From: Virgibacillus sp. SK37
Lineage (GTDB): Bacteria > Bacillota > Bacilli > Bacillales > Amphibacillaceae
DNA length: 64,000 bases
Direction: 5' to 3'
Assembly: GCF_000725285.1 (NCBI RefSeq)
Contig: NZ_CP007161.1
Location: 3,324,213 to 3,388,212, forward strand
Made by a program: the position numbers and the translations under genes. Under the pieces are notes generated by a model, which saw only the letters and a list, made by a program, of their open reading frames with translations, did not search any database and was not told where the DNA came from. Of this stretch, positions 61,762 through 64,000 are shown in pieces (position 1 is the stretch's first letter; each line of letters opens with the position of its first letter).

Positions 61762-62281
61762 GCTACGGGAAAATATTACGCTTTCCGCGGGCGGCCTGCG
61801 AGCCTCGGGCCAACACGAAGTTGGTCATGAAGGCGTTGCGACAATGGGGTTTGGTGGGGCGAGTATGCGCAGCCCCAGGACGTCGCGACCTTAGCCTTCC
61901 AACCTTTGTATGAATGTGGGGTCTCGCTAGTCTCGCTTTTCCCGCTGGACAAGGAAAGCTACGTCAGCAAGGCATCGCACGAAGAAAATGTGTATTTTCA
62001 TTTTCGAGGAGTCTTCATATTTTCCCTTCGCTAATGGCTATATTCCAACTAAAACCGAAGCTCAATAACAATTGTTTGGAGTGGAGTGCGTCATAGCATG
62101 AGCTGAAGACACTAAACGGAGCGTAGCGGAGGAAGCGACTGAAGCCATGCCGCTGGCAAAGAAGACACTGTGAGAGCACGAATTATAGTGATCTTTCCTG
62201 CAACAAAGTTTTTCAAAGTTAATTTATACCCCGATAGTTTCTTCACAGTTTTAGCCATTTTGCGAAGCAGTAGATATATTT
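61762..62281 (-). repeat. Interspersed element, inverted copy with nested modules
   Basis: The convergent pbpG-ywhD spacer (61721-62467) has no gene. On the minus strand the core reads from the CATGGCTTCAGTCGC arm (rc near 62140) to the GCCGCCCGCGGAAAGCG arm (rc at about 61780). It is split by two modules: 61800-61904 (shared with 54810-54880, here with an extra GGGGCGAG...GCAGCCCC hairpin at 61856-61876) and 61947-62010 (shared with 3339-3400). A degraded right end (TTCACAGTTTTAGCCATTTT) is at about 62240 in plus orientation. Confidence 0.75.
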
Positions 62282-62298
62282 GAACTATTTTCAAGCAT

Positions 62299-62352
62299 AA
62301 AAAGAAGCCGACATAAGTAAGGTCCGTCTTACTTCCTGTCGGCTTCTTTTTT
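62299..62352 (-). terminator. Intrinsic terminator of ywhD
   Basis: AAAAAGAAGCCGACA / TGTCGGCTTCTTTTT with an inner TAAGTAAG...CTTACTT pairing forms a very stable hairpin flanked by A and T runs. It lies about 115 bases past the ywhD stop and could act on both strands. Confidence 0.85.
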
Positions 62353-62467
62353 GTCCTAGTAATACATGAGTAGCCCATGTACACATATTTTACAAATTTA
62401 TAGCGCAAAGTACAAGATTTTAGAAGAATGTTCATGATTAAGTCACAAAATGTTCACTTTTTCAATT

Positions 62468-62989
62468 TTACTCAGACAATGCCCCTTTCAATTCATCCGT
62501 AGAATTACTCCACATCTCTCCATTAAAATCGACAAGGAAATCTTTTAGCAACTTTTTAGAGTGTTCATCCATATGCTCCACTATTATTTTACCTTTTAAT
62601 GATTTCTCCATATGTGTTACATGCTGGGCCATGGATTTATATGCACGCTTGTTCGGGCGATCCACACGTAATTCACTTCCTGCTACACCAGCATAATATG
62701 GACCATTCTCTCCACGCTCCACATTCACCCAGACAATCCAGTATAACCTTCCATTAGGAACGTCTTCCTTGTTGGGCATATATTTCACGCGGCGCTCTAT
62801 ATCACTTCTTGCATGCATTGCTCCCATATCTACATAGGCACTGTTCTCTTCCGGGTCTACGATGACAGGTGACATATTTTCCAAGCTAATTGTCCCTGCA
62901 CCATAACCCCCATGGCCATCTGTAGAATCATCTTTAATGATGGTAAAAGCATTCGTCTTTTTTTTATTGGAAGATTGATCCGAACTCAT
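62468..62989 (-). CDS. ywhD: YwhD family protein
   Basis: The 173-residue cytoplasmic protein matches B. subtilis YwhD in length and in its place between ywgA and pbpG. The family has no known function. The N-terminus is Ser/Lys-rich and probably flexible; conserved-looking parts are GHGGYGAGTISLENMSPVIVDP (split by the ribosome-distal strand pattern) near 25-46, GAMHARSDIERRVK near 56-69 and LYWIVWVNVER near 82-92. AAGGAGGG precedes the ATG. Confidence 0.85.
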   Translation of the reverse strand: MSSDQSSNKKKTNAFTIIKDDSTDGHGGYGAGTISLENMSPVIVDPEENSAYVDMGAMHARSDIERRVKYMPNKEDVPNGRLYWIVWVNVERGENGPYYAGVAGSELRVDRPNKRAYKSMAQHVTHMEKSLKGKIIVEHMDEHSKKLLKDFLVDFNGEMWSNSTDELKGALSE

Positions 62990-63061
62990 CCCAACGCCCT
63001 CCTTTTATTTCTATTGTTTTCCATTGTAGCACAGGTATATACCTATATTCATATAACCCGC

Positions 63062-63556
63062 TTAATGCTTCAACTTACTAATGAAATCGTTCGCTTCCTG
63101 TATTTCCTGTTCGCTGTATTTTTGTTTTGGTTTTACTGTATGAACTTTATCGACGACCTGCTGAGCTGGCAAATAATCAAAGTAAAGCATGGTAGAAACA
63201 AGTTCAAGAAACCGTGAACTTCTCCCTTGTAGTAATCCTACTTGCCCACTAAAATCTGGCATGTCCATGCGGAATTGATTCAGAAACCCTTTTCCATCAT
63301 CCGTAATGGCATAGTTGTACTGATAATAGTTACTCTTTTCTTCCTTCACTTCCTCAATAAAACCCAAGTTACATAGTTCCTCTACGCGCAATGTCAGTTC
63401 TTCTGAGTATGGTCCGTAAAAGTGAAACTGGTATTTCTCTTCAAAGGGCACTTCACATTTTTGCAGTATGTATATCATCTTTTGTAGTTTCTTCCGACCG
63501 GTTACTTCCTTTGCAACAGAAAAAAATTGCATCAGCTTTGCATGATTACTTAGCAT
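63062..63556 (-). CDS. ywgA: YwgA family protein
   Basis: The 164-residue protein equals B. subtilis YwgA in size and place, next to ywfO. Its function is unknown. The first half resembles a winged-helix arrangement (KLMQFFSVAKEVTGRKKLQKMIYILQK, then YGPYSEELTLRVEELCNLGFIEEV), so nucleic-acid or protein binding is possible but unproven. Its ATG overlaps the end of ywfO by 11 bases with GGAGAGG upstream, so the two are coupled. Confidence 0.85.
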   Translation of the reverse strand: MLSNHAKLMQFFSVAKEVTGRKKLQKMIYILQKCEVPFEEKYQFHFYGPYSEELTLRVEELCNLGFIEEVKEEKSNYYQYNYAITDDGKGFLNQFRMDMPDFSGQVGLLQGRSSRFLELVSTMLYFDYLPAQQVVDKVHTVKPKQKYSEQEIQEANDFISKLKH

Positions 63557-64000
63557 TTTCTACCTCTCCTTGACCGTATAAAATATCCTTAATCCGCTTT
63601 TTCGTGTGCTCATCCTTTAATTTTTCCAACATATCCTTAGGAAAATATAACTTATGGTCTGTCCGCTTTTTTCCTGAAATTGCTTCAACTATATCTGAAT
63701 GCCTGGACAACTCTTTTAAGCTACCATCAGGCATTAGTAGATGGATAGGAAGTCGTTCTTCCTCTTCTCCAGGCCGATAAAAGTCATAGGGTAAATCAGA
63801 CGAAGAATCGACCACGAGGTAATATTCCGGGTCAATACCTGCTTTTTGAAACAACCTGTATAATTCCATCCAATCATTCATTTGCAGATTGGGATTGAAT
63901 TCAATGTATTTAAAAAGGCGACGATTTAAGAACCGCTCACAAAGATCTTGTAATATTTCATCATCCTCTTCCTGCCATAGTTGGAAGTAATACGACACAA
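63546..64000 (-). CDS. ywfO: YwfO-type HD-domain phosphohydrolase, C-terminal part only
   Basis: Only the last ~151 codons are in the window; the frame is open through the right edge, so the start and the HD catalytic motif lie outside. The visible C-terminus (FNRRLFKYIEF-like segment NRRLFKYIEFNPN, LVVDSSSDLPYDFYRPG, PIHLLMPDGSLKELSRHSDIV) and its coupling to ywgA match B. subtilis YwfO, a predicted HD-superfamily nucleotide phosphohydrolase. The substrate cannot be judged from this part. Confidence 0.82.
   Translation of the reverse strand, partial: VSYYFQLWQEEDDEILQDLCERFLNRRLFKYIEFNPNLQMNDWMELYRLFQKAGIDPEYYLVVDSSSDLPYDFYRPGEEEERLPIHLLMPDGSLKELSRHSDIVEAISGKKRTDHKLYFPKDMLEKLKDEHTKKRIKDILYGQGEVENAK

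Noticed and set aside
61721-62467. Lost gene between pbpG and ywhD
   Set aside because: All frames are short and the sequence is accounted for by the inverted repeat copy and the ywhD terminator.

Overview
The window comes from a low-GC, spore-forming member of the Bacillaceae. Gene order follows the Bacillus subtilis ywm-atp-glyA-ywl-prfA-rho-pyrG-ywj-argS-speE-ywh region closely. The interspersed-repeat load, the type B L31 gene beside rho and the fused IcmF mutase suggest a halotolerant genus such as Oceanobacillus, Virgibacillus or Lentibacillus; the genus is inference. Sporulation genes (spoIIR, spo0F, a pbpG-type PBP) are present. Nearly every gene is on the minus strand; the exceptions are pbpG and a 46-codon gene at 42.06 kb. 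No tRNA, rRNA, insertion sequence, prophage or CRISPR array was seen.

Layout from left to right. 0-3.1 kb: a dipeptide ABC transporter with D-aminopeptidase (dppA-B-C-D), cut by the window edge. 3.8-6.2 kb: murAA, ywmB, ywzB. 6.9-13.9 kb: the complete F1Fo ATP synthase operon atpIBEFHAGDC. 14.8-17.0 kb: a secreted subtilisin-family protease. 17.5-27.4 kb: wecB, upp, glyA, ywlG, rpiB, a chemoreceptor, ywlE, mntP, ywlC, ywlB and spoIIR, with a dense cluster of DnaA boxes between ywlC and ywlB. 28.1-34.6 kb: prmC, prfA, tdk, rpmE (type B), rho, glpX. 35.1-41.1 kb: a second murA, transaldolase, fba, spo0F, pyrG with its CTP-sensing leader, and rpoE. 41.6-42.2 kb: two small divergent genes with matching sigma-B-like promoters. 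42.5-54.2 kb: a fatty/branched-chain acyl-CoA catabolic cluster (fadF, thiolase, hbd, two acyl-CoA dehydrogenases, meaB, tetR, icmF). 55.1-64 kb: argS, ywiB, speB, speE, pbpG, ywhD, ywgA and a partial ywfO.

Most operons end in clear intrinsic terminators. Several regulatory sites can be read directly: a pyrG promoter with a GGGCTC start and attenuator, two palindromic operators lying within the promoters of the acyl-CoA genes, a CodY-like box at dppA, and sigma-F-like promoters at spoIIR and pbpG.

The accessory content is almost entirely repeats. Nine intergenic spacers carry relatives of one element, of which six have a recognisable common left end and most a common right end, while the core is either a GC-rich imperfect palindrome or an array of exactly 40-bp hairpin units. 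Two other families are present: one abuts the stop codons of murA2 and icmF, and one is bounded by inverted GAGGCTGGGACA-like ends. The interchangeable cores, the DnaA-box cluster, the divergent stress-type promoter pair and an orphan structured leader at 14.5-14.7 kb are the points most worth a second look.
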